From Novosphingobium taihuense (GTDB lineage: Bacteria; Pseudomonadota; Alphaproteobacteria; Sphingomonadales; Sphingomonadaceae): a stretch of 64,000 bases of DNA. Position numbers and translations under genes: made by a program. The stretch spans positions 62,001-126,000 of the forward strand of contig NZ_VLKJ01000006.1 in assembly GCF_007830315.1 (NCBI RefSeq), read 5' to 3'. Positions 55,757 to 64,000 of the stretch are shown here, in pieces (position 1 is the first letter of the stretch; the number at the start of each line of letters is the position of its first letter). The notes under the pieces were generated by a model. It saw nothing but the letters and a program-made list of their open reading frames with translations, had not been told where the DNA came from and searched no databases.

Positions 55757-56722
55757 TCACGCCAGCTCCCGTCGCAGCTTGAGGAGCAGGCGCAGGAAGA
55801 ACGGGGCTCCGGCGAGACTGAGCGCTATGCCAAGGCGCAATTCGCCGCCCTGCAAGGGGAGAATGCGGCACAGGCAATCGGCGACGAGGAGCAGGAGCGC
55901 TCCGGCGAGTGCCGAGGGGAGCAAGGTGGCCGAGGGGCGCTGGTCGGTGAAGGGGCGGACGAAGTGCGGGACCATCAGGCCGACGAAACCGATCATGCCC
56001 GCTACCGCGACACCGCTGCCGACGATCAAGCCAATGGCGACGACCATCAGGCCGAGCAGGCGCGCGGGATCGACGCCAAGCGAGCGAGCGGCAGCCTCAC
56101 CCAGCGCAAGCGCATCGAGCGCGGGGGCGGCACGCCACAGGGCGAAGAGGCCGAGCAGCGTGAGCGGAGCAGCGAGGCGAACTTCGTGCCAGCCGCGATC
56201 GGCCAGCGCGCCCATCAGCCAGGTGACGATCTCGGACAGGGCGAAGGGATTGGGCGAGAGGCTGATGGCGAGGCTGGTCAGCGCGCCCGCAAGGCTGGCG
56301 ATCATCATGCCGGCCAGCGTGAACAGGGCAATGCCACCGCTGCGTCCTGCGATCAGGGCGAGCAGGGTCATGGCTCCGGCAGCTCCGACGAGGGCGAAGA
56401 GCGGGAGCGTGAGGGCCTGACTCTCGTAACCGGTGTAGAACGAGAGGACGGCGCCGAGGGCTGCGGCGGGGGCTATGCCGAACAGGCCGGGATCGGCAAG
56501 CGGATTGCGCAAGTAGCCCTGCATGGCCGCGCCTGCTGCGCCGAGGCCTGAGCCGAGGATCAGCGCAAGCAGCGCGCGGGGGAGGCGCAGTTCCATCAGG
56601 ATCGCGGTGGCATTGGGGACGGGGGGGCCGAACGGGTCGATCCAGACCTGGCCTGCGAAAAGCGAGAGCGGGAAAGCCAGCGCGAGGGCGGCGAGAAGGA
56701 TGGCCGTGGGGTTGCGGGTCAC
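55757..56722 (-). CDS. btuC: Vitamin B12 ABC transporter, permease
   Basis: A 321-residue FecCD/BtuC-type permease with about ten hydrophobic segments. Typical sequences are LRLPRALLALILGSGLGAAG, AAMQGYLRNPLADPGLFGIA, GAALGAVLSFYTGYESQALT and GFVGLMVPHFVRPFTDQRPS (the coupling-helix stretch). Start GTG 56722 overlaps the btuF stop (GTGA). With BtuD it forms the inner-membrane importer fed by BtuF. Confidence 0.94.
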   Translation of the reverse strand: MTRNPTAILLAALALAFPLSLFAGQVWIDPFGPPVPNATAILMELRLPRALLALILGSGLGAAGAAMQGYLRNPLADPGLFGIAPAAALGAVLSFYTGYESQALTLPLFALVGAAGAMTLLALIAGRSGGIALFTLAGMMIASLAGALTSLAISLSPNPFALSEIVTWLMGALADRGWHEVRLAAPLTLLGLFALWRAAPALDALALGEAAARSLGVDPARLLGLMVVAIGLIVGSGVAVAGMIGFVGLMVPHFVRPFTDQRPSATLLPSALAGALLLLVADCLCRILPLQGGELRLGIALSLAGAPFFLRLLLKLRRELA

Positions 56723-57744
56723 TGCAAGTGCCCCTCCACCATCTTCGATGATCCCCCTTCCCCTGCCGGGGAGGAATTGCGGACTTGCGCCAGCCTTTGC
56801 GCGGCGGTGATCAGGGTGGGGCCGCCGCAGTAGAGGAGTTTGGGGTTCAACGTAGCGCGGCGGGTCGTCTTCAGCGCTTCCAGGGCGGGGTGGCCAAGAA
56901 CGCGGTCGTCGCCTTTTCCGGTTTCGGCGGTCTGGCCTGCGACAAGGATCAGTTCGGGCGGGTCGGCCAGCATCTTCTCGAGCGGGAGCAGATCGGCCTG
57001 CCCCAGTCCGCGCGCGGCGGCGAAGTTGGCGTAGCCGGTGCGGCGCAGAAGGTCCGCGATCAAGGTGCCGTCGCCGGGGACCATGCCGCCCGATTGCCAG
57101 ACGACGGTGGCGATTGGCCTTGCGCCGGGTGGTGGCGCGGCGGCGGCAAGCGCGGCATCAATGCGGTTGATCAGAGCCTCGCCGCGATCCGGATGACCGG
57201 TGAGCCCGGCGATCTGGCGGATCTGTTCGTGGCTGGCCTCGACCGTGCTGGCCATGCCGATCGTTTCCAGGCGCAGGCCGAGGCGCTTGTAGGCGCTCGC
57301 CGTGGCGGGATCGATGAAGGTGCTGCCGAGGACGAGATCGGGCTTGAGCGCGAGGACTTCCTCAACCGTGCCGCGCGTGGACGGCAATGCGCTGGCGAGG
57401 CGTGCGTCCATCGAGGAAGAGCGCGGGTCCTTGCTGTAATGCGAGATGGCGAGAATCTGCGCGGGGTCTGCCACTTCGGCGAGAATCGCGTCGGTACAGG
57501 GATTGAGGCTGACCAGCGTGGGGTGCGCCTGCGCGCGGGCTTCGGGGGTGGCGTTGGTATGTGGGATGCAGCCGTGCAAAGCCACGGCGGTGAGGAGGAG
57601 GGCTGCTCTGGTGAAGGGGGTTCGGGGGAACAGGCCCTCCCCCAACCCCTCCCGCACACGGGAGGGGGGCAAATTGCGTTGCCCCTCCCGTCTCCGGAAG
57701 GGGAACGGGTGGCGTTTCGCCAGCGAGACGAAACGCCCCTTCAT
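56719..57744 (-). CDS. btuF: Vitamin B12 ABC transporter, substrate-binding protein, with repeat-derived ends
   Basis: A 341-residue binding protein. The core starts with signal TPFTRAALLLTAVALHGC (near residues 42-59; possible lipobox), then ARAQAHPTLVSLNPCTDAIL, and has typical BtuF/TroA-fold stretches: ILAISHYSKDPRSSSMDARL, EEVLALKPDLVLGSTFIDPA, KRLGLRLETIGMASTVEASH, ELILVAGQTAETGKGDDRVL. Residues about 10-36 (HPFPFRRREGQRNLPPSRVR) and the C-terminal NSSPAGEGGSSKMVEGHLQ are encoded by REP-like repeats, so the native protein probably was shorter at both ends. The ATG 57744 overlaps the btuB stop. A start after the repeat may be used instead. Confidence 0.88.
   Translation of the reverse strand: MKGRFVSLAKRHPFPFRRREGQRNLPPSRVREGLGEGLFPRTPFTRAALLLTAVALHGCIPHTNATPEARAQAHPTLVSLNPCTDAILAEVADPAQILAISHYSKDPRSSSMDARLASALPSTRGTVEEVLALKPDLVLGSTFIDPATASAYKRLGLRLETIGMASTVEASHEQIRQIAGLTGHPDRGEALINRIDAALAAAAPPPGARPIATVVWQSGGMVPGDGTLIADLLRRTGYANFAAARGLGQADLLPLEKMLADPPELILVAGQTAETGKGDDRVLGHPALEALKTTRRATLNPKLLYCGGPTLITAAQRLAQVRNSSPAGEGGSSKMVEGHLQ
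56731..56775. repeat. REP-like element at the btuF 3' end
   Basis: cccctccaccatc / gatgat and ccccttcccctgccgggga form two small hairpins. The same order of hairpins appears at about 50410-50455, between cargo C and cargo B. Confidence 0.65.
57646..57703. repeat. REP-like repeat pair inside the btuF 5' part
   Basis: cccctcccgcacacgggagg (57646-57665) and cccctcccgtctccggaagg (57682-57701) lie in codons about 14-33 of btuF. Confidence 0.75.
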
Positions 57745-59633
57745 CAGTAGCGTGCGCGGATGCCGAGGTAGGCGGCGCGGCCCCAGGTGCCGTAGTCAGC
57801 CACGGTCTGGTAGTTGACGTCGAAGACGTTCTCGACGCGGCCGTAGAGTTCGACCTTCTCGGTGAGGGGGAAGCTGGCGCGCACGGTGGTCAGCGCGTAG
57901 CCATCGAGGCGGCGGGTGTTCGACGCATTGTCAAAGCTGTCTCCCACAAGGCGCAGATCGGCCCCGAGGGTGAGGCCTGCGAGCGGTGTTGTCCAGTCGC
58001 TCGACAGGGTGAGCGCATGGGCCGGACGGCGGGCGAGGTCCTTGCCGAAGTTCGCGGTGCCGCGCGTGCGGTTCTCGGTCTCAAGGTACGTGTAGGCGGC
58101 CTGCAGGTGCAGCGTGTCGGTGGGACGCGCGCCGAGTTCGGCTTCGACGCCCTGCGCGCGGGCGAGGCCGACGTTGTCGTAGAGGCCGAAGGGGCGCGTG
58201 GCGCAGGCGTTGAGGCTTGCACAGGAGACGAAGGTGATCAGGTTGCGGCTGTCGCGGCGGAAGACGGTGACGGCAGCGTGGACCTTGTCATAGGGCCCAC
58301 CCCATTCAAGGCCTGCGTCATAGCTCTTGGAGCGCTCGGGATTGAGTGCGGCGTTGCCGTAGTCCGAAAGCAACTGGTAGAGCGTGGGGGCCTTGAAGCC
58401 CTCGCCGTAGGAGGCGCGCAGGCGCAGGTTGTCGACCAGTTCGAACGCGCCGTTGGCGCCGAAAGTCCAGGCGGTGCCGAAGCGGCTGTGATCGTCGACG
58501 CGGACGCCGGCGGCAAGGCTGGCGCGATCCGTGCTCCAGCCGAGCAGGGCGTGGCCGGAGGTGAGGCGTGCCTTGGCCTCGGCATCAAAGGTGCTGGAGA
58601 AGCGGGTCCATTCGCTGTCACCGCCGAAATCGAGGGTGAAATCGGCAGGCAGGTTGATGCGGCCGCTCAGGTCGACGCGTTCGGAACGTCCCTTGTAGCC
58701 AAAGGACGGGTCGGTGCCGAAGGTCGGGTCATAGTAGTCGCGCTTGGTGTCGGAGATGGCGAAGCCGGTGTTGAGCGTGAGATCGCTGCCGGTGTAGCGC
58801 AGCCCGACGCGGCCCGAGGCCTGGCGGGTGGTCTGGTATTCGGCAGTATCGCCGAAGACGAGGTAGGTCGGCGGGCCGAAACCGTCGATGTCGGTGCGGG
58901 TGTCGGCGTAGCGGGCAGTGGCGACGATGGCGAGATCCTGCGAGAGGTTGACGCGGCCCCTGCCCCCGACGCGCCACTGGCGGAAGCCATCGGGCTCGCT
59001 GCCGACCGCTGCAGCCGAGACGCCGTCGCTGCGGCTGTAGCCGCCGTTGAGGGTGAGCGCGCCGAAGTCACCGGAGATGCCTGCTGCGGCATCGGCGAGG
59101 TAGCTGTCGTTTGCGCCGAGTTCGGCGCTGGCTTCGACGCCGTTGAGATCGCGTGACTGGACCGCGATCACGCCGCCGATGGCGGCAGAGCCCCAGACGA
59201 TGGAGTTGGAGCCGCGCAGCACGTCAATGCGCTCGACGCCGCCGGGGGTCAGCGTGCCGAAGTCGAAGCCGCCCGAGGGGGCCGAGACGTCTTCGAGGCG
59301 GACGCCATCGACGAGGACGAGGACCTGTTCGGCATCCGAGCCGCGCAGGCGCACGCCGGTGAAGCTGCCGGGGCCGCCGTTGCGGGTAATGGTGATGCCG
59401 GGGACGCGTTCGAGGACGCGGGTGATATCGGGGCCTTGGATCGACTGGATTTCGGCGGCGGTGATGACAGTCACGGGCTGGCCGGTCTTGCTCAGCGGCG
59501 TTTCGCTGCCGGTGGCGATGACGGTGATCGTTTCTGGGCGTGGAAAGCTCGTCAGTATGAGGTCTTCACGCTCTTGGGCAAACGCAGGCGTAGCCAGAGT
59601 GAGGACGGAAACGGAAAGTAGGTACTTGTTCAC
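57744..59633 (-). CDS. btuB: TonB-dependent vitamin B12 receptor
   Basis: A 629-residue outer-membrane receptor. The GTG at 59633 has GGAG upstream and opens a signal peptide (VNKYLLSVSVLTLATPAFAQ). The TonB box ETITVIATG is near residues 34-42, the plug contains TVITAAEIQSIQGPDITRVL, ERVPGITITRNGGPGSFTGV and RLRGSDAEQVLVLVDGVRLE, then GVERIDVLRGSNSIVWGSAA. The barrel has FKAPTLYQLLSDYGNAALNP and ERSKSYDAGLEWG. It ends with a C-terminal aromatic in YLGIRARY. First gene of the btu operon, preceded by a cobalamin riboswitch. An in-frame ATG at 59672 lacks a ribosome site. Confidence 0.95.
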   Translation of the reverse strand: MNKYLLSVSVLTLATPAFAQEREDLILTSFPRPETITVIATGSETPLSKTGQPVTVITAAEIQSIQGPDITRVLERVPGITITRNGGPGSFTGVRLRGSDAEQVLVLVDGVRLEDVSAPSGGFDFGTLTPGGVERIDVLRGSNSIVWGSAAIGGVIAVQSRDLNGVEASAELGANDSYLADAAAGISGDFGALTLNGGYSRSDGVSAAAVGSEPDGFRQWRVGGRGRVNLSQDLAIVATARYADTRTDIDGFGPPTYLVFGDTAEYQTTRQASGRVGLRYTGSDLTLNTGFAISDTKRDYYDPTFGTDPSFGYKGRSERVDLSGRINLPADFTLDFGGDSEWTRFSSTFDAEAKARLTSGHALLGWSTDRASLAAGVRVDDHSRFGTAWTFGANGAFELVDNLRLRASYGEGFKAPTLYQLLSDYGNAALNPERSKSYDAGLEWGGPYDKVHAAVTVFRRDSRNLITFVSCASLNACATRPFGLYDNVGLARAQGVEAELGARPTDTLHLQAAYTYLETENRTRGTANFGKDLARRPAHALTLSSDWTTPLAGLTLGADLRLVGDSFDNASNTRRLDGYALTTVRASFPLTEKVELYGRVENVFDVNYQTVADYGTWGRAAYLGIRARY

Positions 59634-59754
59634 GAAACGTAACTCCGGCCACGAACGGTTGATGCCGTCCATGGCGAGAGGTGCGCTGGGCCTTGGAATA
59701 GGCGCGCCTCGTCGCGTGCGCCCGGTACACCCCGCCCGGCCGCGGAACGACTAC

Positions 59755-59925
59755 CATCGGCAGGTTTCCTGGCTCCCGGGTCATCGCTCGTCGCCCGCCT
59801 TCCCAGGGCAGGCGGACCTGCTCCAGTGGCATTCAGGGCGACGCGCTCTCCGGTTACAGTTGCGGGGGCAGCGCCGGATTGGAACCGGCTTCCCTCTTAG
59901 CCCGGGTCAGCGGGCACCGTTGGCG
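59755..59925 (-). promoter_or_regulatory. Cobalamin (AdoCbl) riboswitch upstream of btuB
   Basis: On the minus strand all main cobalamin riboswitch landmarks occur in order: CGGTGCC at the 5' side, AAGAGGGAAGCCGGT, AATCCGGCGCTGCCCCCGCA, ACTGTAA, AATGCCACTG, GGGAAGG, GACCCGGGAGCCAGGAAACC and TGCC, the last being the B12 box (59759-59774). It ends about 120 bases before the btuB start. High B12 should repress btuB and the operon. Ends are estimated. Confidence 0.95.
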
Positions 59926-60113
59926 TCGGCGGCGGAACTAGCGGGAACTTTGCTGCGCTGCAAGAGCGACTACGTACTTCAGTGCAGGTCTGGGCGCTGG
60001 TTAACCGGATGGCAGCGGTTTGTGCCGCATCGGGACAGCGACGAAAGCGCGAGTGCAGTGCTGACCGCAAAGGGTTAGCGCAATTGAGGATTTTCAGGAT
60101 TCGCTGCCAACCC

Positions 60114-61283
60114 ATGCCACTCGAGCTTGCCTACTCGCCGATCGAACTGCCAGCGCAAGCGGCGGTGAGCACGGCTGAGCTGCGGCCGCGCGACTTTGCC
60201 GCGCGCATCCGGCGGCGGGACATGCGCTCGATCCGCAAGGCGTTGCAGGCGCCATCGATCATGCGGCAACGGCTGGGCGGCGTGGCGATGTTCGGAATTC
60301 TGGCGCTGCTGCTCGGGCCGACCGGGTGGGGCGAGCCGGGCGGCGTGCATGCGGCAGTCGCCAGATCGCAGATGGCCGGGCTCCAGCCGTTCGAGCGCGG
60401 GGGCGACAGCTTTCCGGGATCGGCGTTCTACTGGCTCGATACCAGCGACAGCGGGCTGATCGCGCCGACCGAGGCTCAGGCCAAGTGGGACCAGAGCCGG
60501 TCGGATGCGTTTATTGCCTCGGCGCGCCCGGTGATGGCGGCGGGCAGCAGCGAGGATCGTTGGCGCGCGCTGCAGTGCCTGACCTCGGCCATCTACTATG
60601 AAGCCGCAAGCGAGCCCGACGCCGGGCAGCGTGCGGTGGCGCAAGTGGTGCTCAACCGCGTGGCGCATCCAGCCTGGCCGAACACGGTGTGCGGCGTGGT
60701 CTATCAGGGGTCGGAGCGGCCCAGCTGCCAGTTCTCGTTCGCCTGTGACGGATCGCTGGCGCGGCGGCCGATGAAAGCATTCTGGGACCGGGCGCGGCGC
60801 GTTGCCGCCGATGCGCTGGCCGGATACGTCTATGCGCCGGTTGGCCTTGCCACGCATTACCATACTACGGCGGTGCACCCCTACTGGGCGCCGAGCCTGA
60901 ACTTCATCGGCACAATCGGCGCACATCGCTTTTACAGCTGGGCAGGCGCGGCGGGGCGTCCGGCGGCGTTTACCGCGCGCTACTTCGGCGGGGAGCCTGT
61001 GGCCGCGCCCCATCCGCGAACGTGGACGCCCTCGCCTGTCGACATTGCCGACCCGCTGGCGCTGGAGAAGGCTTACGAAACGGGGCGCATCGTGGCGCCG
61101 ACTGCCGCGAATGCCTTGCCTGTGGCTGCAGTGCCGCAGGCCATGCCGGGACAGAGCCTCGTGCGGCCGCAAGTGCTGCCGGGGATGAAGGCGGGCGTAG
61201 CCGAGGCTCCTGTTTCGGGCAGCGGTTCAGTGCTGCCGGGATACGAGAACGCCAACAAGTGGATTGCTCAGCCGGGGGCCTGA
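60114..61283 (+). CDS. Cell wall hydrolase of the SleB type
   Basis: A 389-residue protein with one membrane segment near residues 50-70 (MRQRLGGVAMFGILALLLGP then TGWGEPGG) and a periplasmic SleB-like (Hydrolase_2) domain: ALQCLTSAIYYEAASEPDAG, QRAVAQVVLNRVAHPAWPNT, VCGVVYQGSERPSCQFSFAC and GLATHYHTTAVHPYWAPSLN. The catalytic Glu is that of IYYEA. SleB-type hydrolases cut peptidoglycan, as lytic transglycosylases; in alphaproteobacteria they appear in wall remodelling. The ATG 60114 is my choice, because the frame is open to 59982 across the riboswitch-side leader; ribosome site is weak. It is divergent from btuB. Confidence 0.88.
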   Translation: MPLELAYSPIELPAQAAVSTAELRPRDFAARIRRRDMRSIRKALQAPSIMRQRLGGVAMFGILALLLGPTGWGEPGGVHAAVARSQMAGLQPFERGGDSFPGSAFYWLDTSDSGLIAPTEAQAKWDQSRSDAFIASARPVMAAGSSEDRWRALQCLTSAIYYEAASEPDAGQRAVAQVVLNRVAHPAWPNTVCGVVYQGSERPSCQFSFACDGSLARRPMKAFWDRARRVAADALAGYVYAPVGLATHYHTTAVHPYWAPSLNFIGTIGAHRFYSWAGAAGRPAAFTARYFGGEPVAAPHPRTWTPSPVDIADPLALEKAYETGRIVAPTAANALPVAAVPQAMPGQSLVRPQVLPGMKAGVAEAPVSGSGSVLPGYENANKWIAQPGA

Positions 61284-61522
61284 TCTTCGGAAGGATGGTG
61301 CATGGGGCCTCGCCACCACCGTCTTTGCTGGTGCCCACTCCCCGTTAGTCCTGCGCGAAAACGGGGAGAATCCTGCAACTGATCGCAAATCCGTTTCAGG
61401 ACGGGTGGTTATCGCTTCCTTTACCGTGTCGCCACACACACTCTTAGCGCAGATGAGCCTAGAACGGGGTCGTGGAGAACGGTTCCGAATGTCCCCGGGG
61501 CCGGTGAGAGATACGAGGTACC

Positions 61523-61834
61523 ATGCTGCGTTTTGCGCCCCGCTACGGCATCATTTCCCCCTGCCTGTCGCGCTCGATCCAGGGACGGCACTTGCGGGCG
61601 GTGAATGACAATGCCGAGAACTGGAGCGGATCGTGGGCGCAGCAGGACGAGGCGCTCGATACGGCGCTTCGGCTGTTTGCGGCACACGGCTTTTCGGCTG
61701 CGGCGCGCGCCCGCGATGCGGCAGTAATTGCAGAGCACAGCGGCGAAGCCGGACGGGTCGAATTCTGGGTTGAAGTCTGTGCGACGCTTGACCGGCGCAT
61801 GGCGCGGGATTTCATGAAGCGGCGACAGAGCTGA
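61523..61834 (+). CDS. Small conserved protein, function unknown
   Basis: A 103-residue cytosolic protein with HLRAVNDNAENWSGSWAQQD, EALDTALRLFAAHGFSAAAR and FWVEVCATLDRRMARDFMKR. The NDNA start segment and the C-terminal LDRRMA pattern recall a small sphingomonad protein family without known role. GAGG precedes the ATG at a good distance. It ends 60 bases before a clear terminator, so it is a single gene. Confidence 0.7.
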   Translation: MLRFAPRYGIISPCLSRSIQGRHLRAVNDNAENWSGSWAQQDEALDTALRLFAAHGFSAAARARDAAVIAEHSGEAGRVEFWVEVCATLDRRMARDFMKRRQS

Positions 61835-63178
<1,344 letters not shown>

Positions 63179-63286
63179 TTACATCTCAACAACAGTTGCG
63201 CCCCATCCTCCCCTGGGGCCACCTGACTGCCGAGCCGCCCGTCCCGCAATCTGCGGCGGCGGGTGGCAAAAACGGAAAGGAACGAC

Positions 63287-64000
63287 ATGAGCATTCTCGT
63301 CGACAAGAATACCAAGGTCATCACCCAGGGGATGACAGGCAAGACCGGCAGCTTCCACACGCAGGCCGCGCTTGATTACGGCACGCAGATGGTTGGTGGC
63401 GTGACACCCGGCAAGGGCGGCACCGACCACATCGGCCTGCCCCAGTTCAACACCGTGGCCGAAGCCAAGGCCGTGACCGGCGCGACCGCTTCGTGCGTCT
63501 ATGTGCCGCCTTCGGGCTGCGCCGATGCCATCCTCGAGGCGATCGACGCCGAGATGGAACTGATCGTGGCGATCACCGAGGGCGTTCCCGTGCTCGACAT
63601 GGTCAAGGTCAAGCGCGCGCTTTCGGGTTCGAAGAGCCGCCTGATCGGCCCGAACTGCCCCGGCGTGCTGACGCCGAACCAGTGCAAGATCGGCATCATG
63701 CCCGGTTCGATCTTCAAGGAAGGCTCGGTCGGCGTGGTCTCGCGCTCGGGCACGCTGACCTATGAAGCAGTTTTCCAGACCTCGGCCATCGGCCTTGGCC
63801 AGACCACGGCTGTCGGCATCGGCGGTGACCCGGTCAACGGCACCAACTTCATCGACGTGCTCGAACTGTTCCTAGCGGACGAAGCCACCAAGTCGATCAT
63901 CATGATCGGCGAAATCGGCGGCGATGCCGAAGAGCAGGCCGCGCAGTTCCTGATCGACGAGGCCAAGCGTGGCCGCAAGAAGCCGATGGCCGGCTTCATC
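63287..64000 (+). CDS. sucD: Succinate--CoA ligase, alpha subunit (3' end cut by window edge)
   Basis: ADP/GDP-forming succinyl-CoA synthetase alpha chain, of which 238 codons are visible. CoA-binding domain: [40 protein letters not shown] and [20 protein letters not shown]. The phosphohistidine loop is not yet reached with certainty, but [20 protein letters not shown] and [20 protein letters not shown] are typical. ATG 63287 follows GGAAAGGAACGAC. Its beta partner sucC must be elsewhere, because it is not between mdh and sucD. Confidence 0.96.
   Translation, partial: MSILVDKNTKVITQGMTGKTGSFHTQAALDYGTQMVGGVTPGKGGTDHIGLPQFNTVAEAKAVTGATASCVYVPPSGCADAILEAIDAEMELIVAITEGVPVLDMVKVKRALSGSKSRLIGPNCPGVLTPNQCKIGIMPGSIFKEGSVGVVSRSGTLTYEAVFQTSAIGLGQTTAVGIGGDPVNGTNFIDVLELFLADEATKSIIMIGEIGGDAEEQAAQFLIDEAKRGRKKPMAGFI

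Overview
The window reads as chromosomal DNA of a GC-rich alphaproteobacterium of the sphingomonad group, most likely Novosphingobium or a close relative. This is judged from protein resemblance, gene order (rpsB-tsf-pyrH-frr-uppS-cdsA-dxr-rseP-bamA, dnaX-ybaB with SRP RNA nearby, mdh-sucD), small sphingomonad-type proteins and TonB-dependent uptake genes. No rRNA is present, so the species is not fixed.

Layout. 1-8.1 kb (minus): translation and envelope operon, rpsB through bamA (bamA cut by the left edge). 8.6-11.5 kb: pssA-psd phospholipid genes, an alpha/beta hydrolase and tRNA-Tyr. 11.7-21 kb: rlmB, a lipoprotein, hupB, lon, a stand-alone SIR2-like protein, mlaA, ybaB and dnaX. 21-36.7 kb: SRP RNA, a complex I accessory subunit, hrpB, an aldo/keto reductase, a polyprenyl diphosphate synthase, chorismate mutase, an Lrp regulator, a histidine-kinase-like protein coupled to a polysaccharide deacetylase, a CAT-anticodon tRNA, ppk-ppx, and a sterol-desaturase-like gene with a TetR regulator. 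37-46.4 kb: an ABC-F ATPase, a repeat-extended HTH protein, a two-gene defence-like cassette (DNA methyltransferase with an Mrr-like C-terminal domain, then a membrane protein of the putative phage abortive-infection type), and uvrA.

46.4-54.6 kb is the most unusual region. A Slam-type outer-membrane protein (TPR plus DUF560 barrel) lies directly upstream of three lipoproteins built from transferrin-binding-protein-like barrel modules (three, one and three modules). Two carry long Thr-Pro linkers encoded by hexanucleotide repeats. Two share nearly identical upstream regions, each with a perfect TGTGA-N6-TCACA site. This looks like a type XI (Slam) surface-lipoprotein export locus with multi-module cargo. 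55-60 kb is a complete vitamin B12 uptake operon (btuB-btuF-btuC-btuD) behind a cobalamin riboswitch. 60-64 kb holds a SleB-type cell-wall hydrolase, a small conserved protein, mdh and the start of sucD.

Small GC-rich palindromic repeats are scattered from about 27 to 58 kb, mostly between genes. In btuF and in the HTH protein they lie inside the reading frame and appear to have added N- and C-terminal extensions. Start codons were chosen from Shine-Dalgarno spacing, overlaps and family N-termini. No database search or structure prediction was run.
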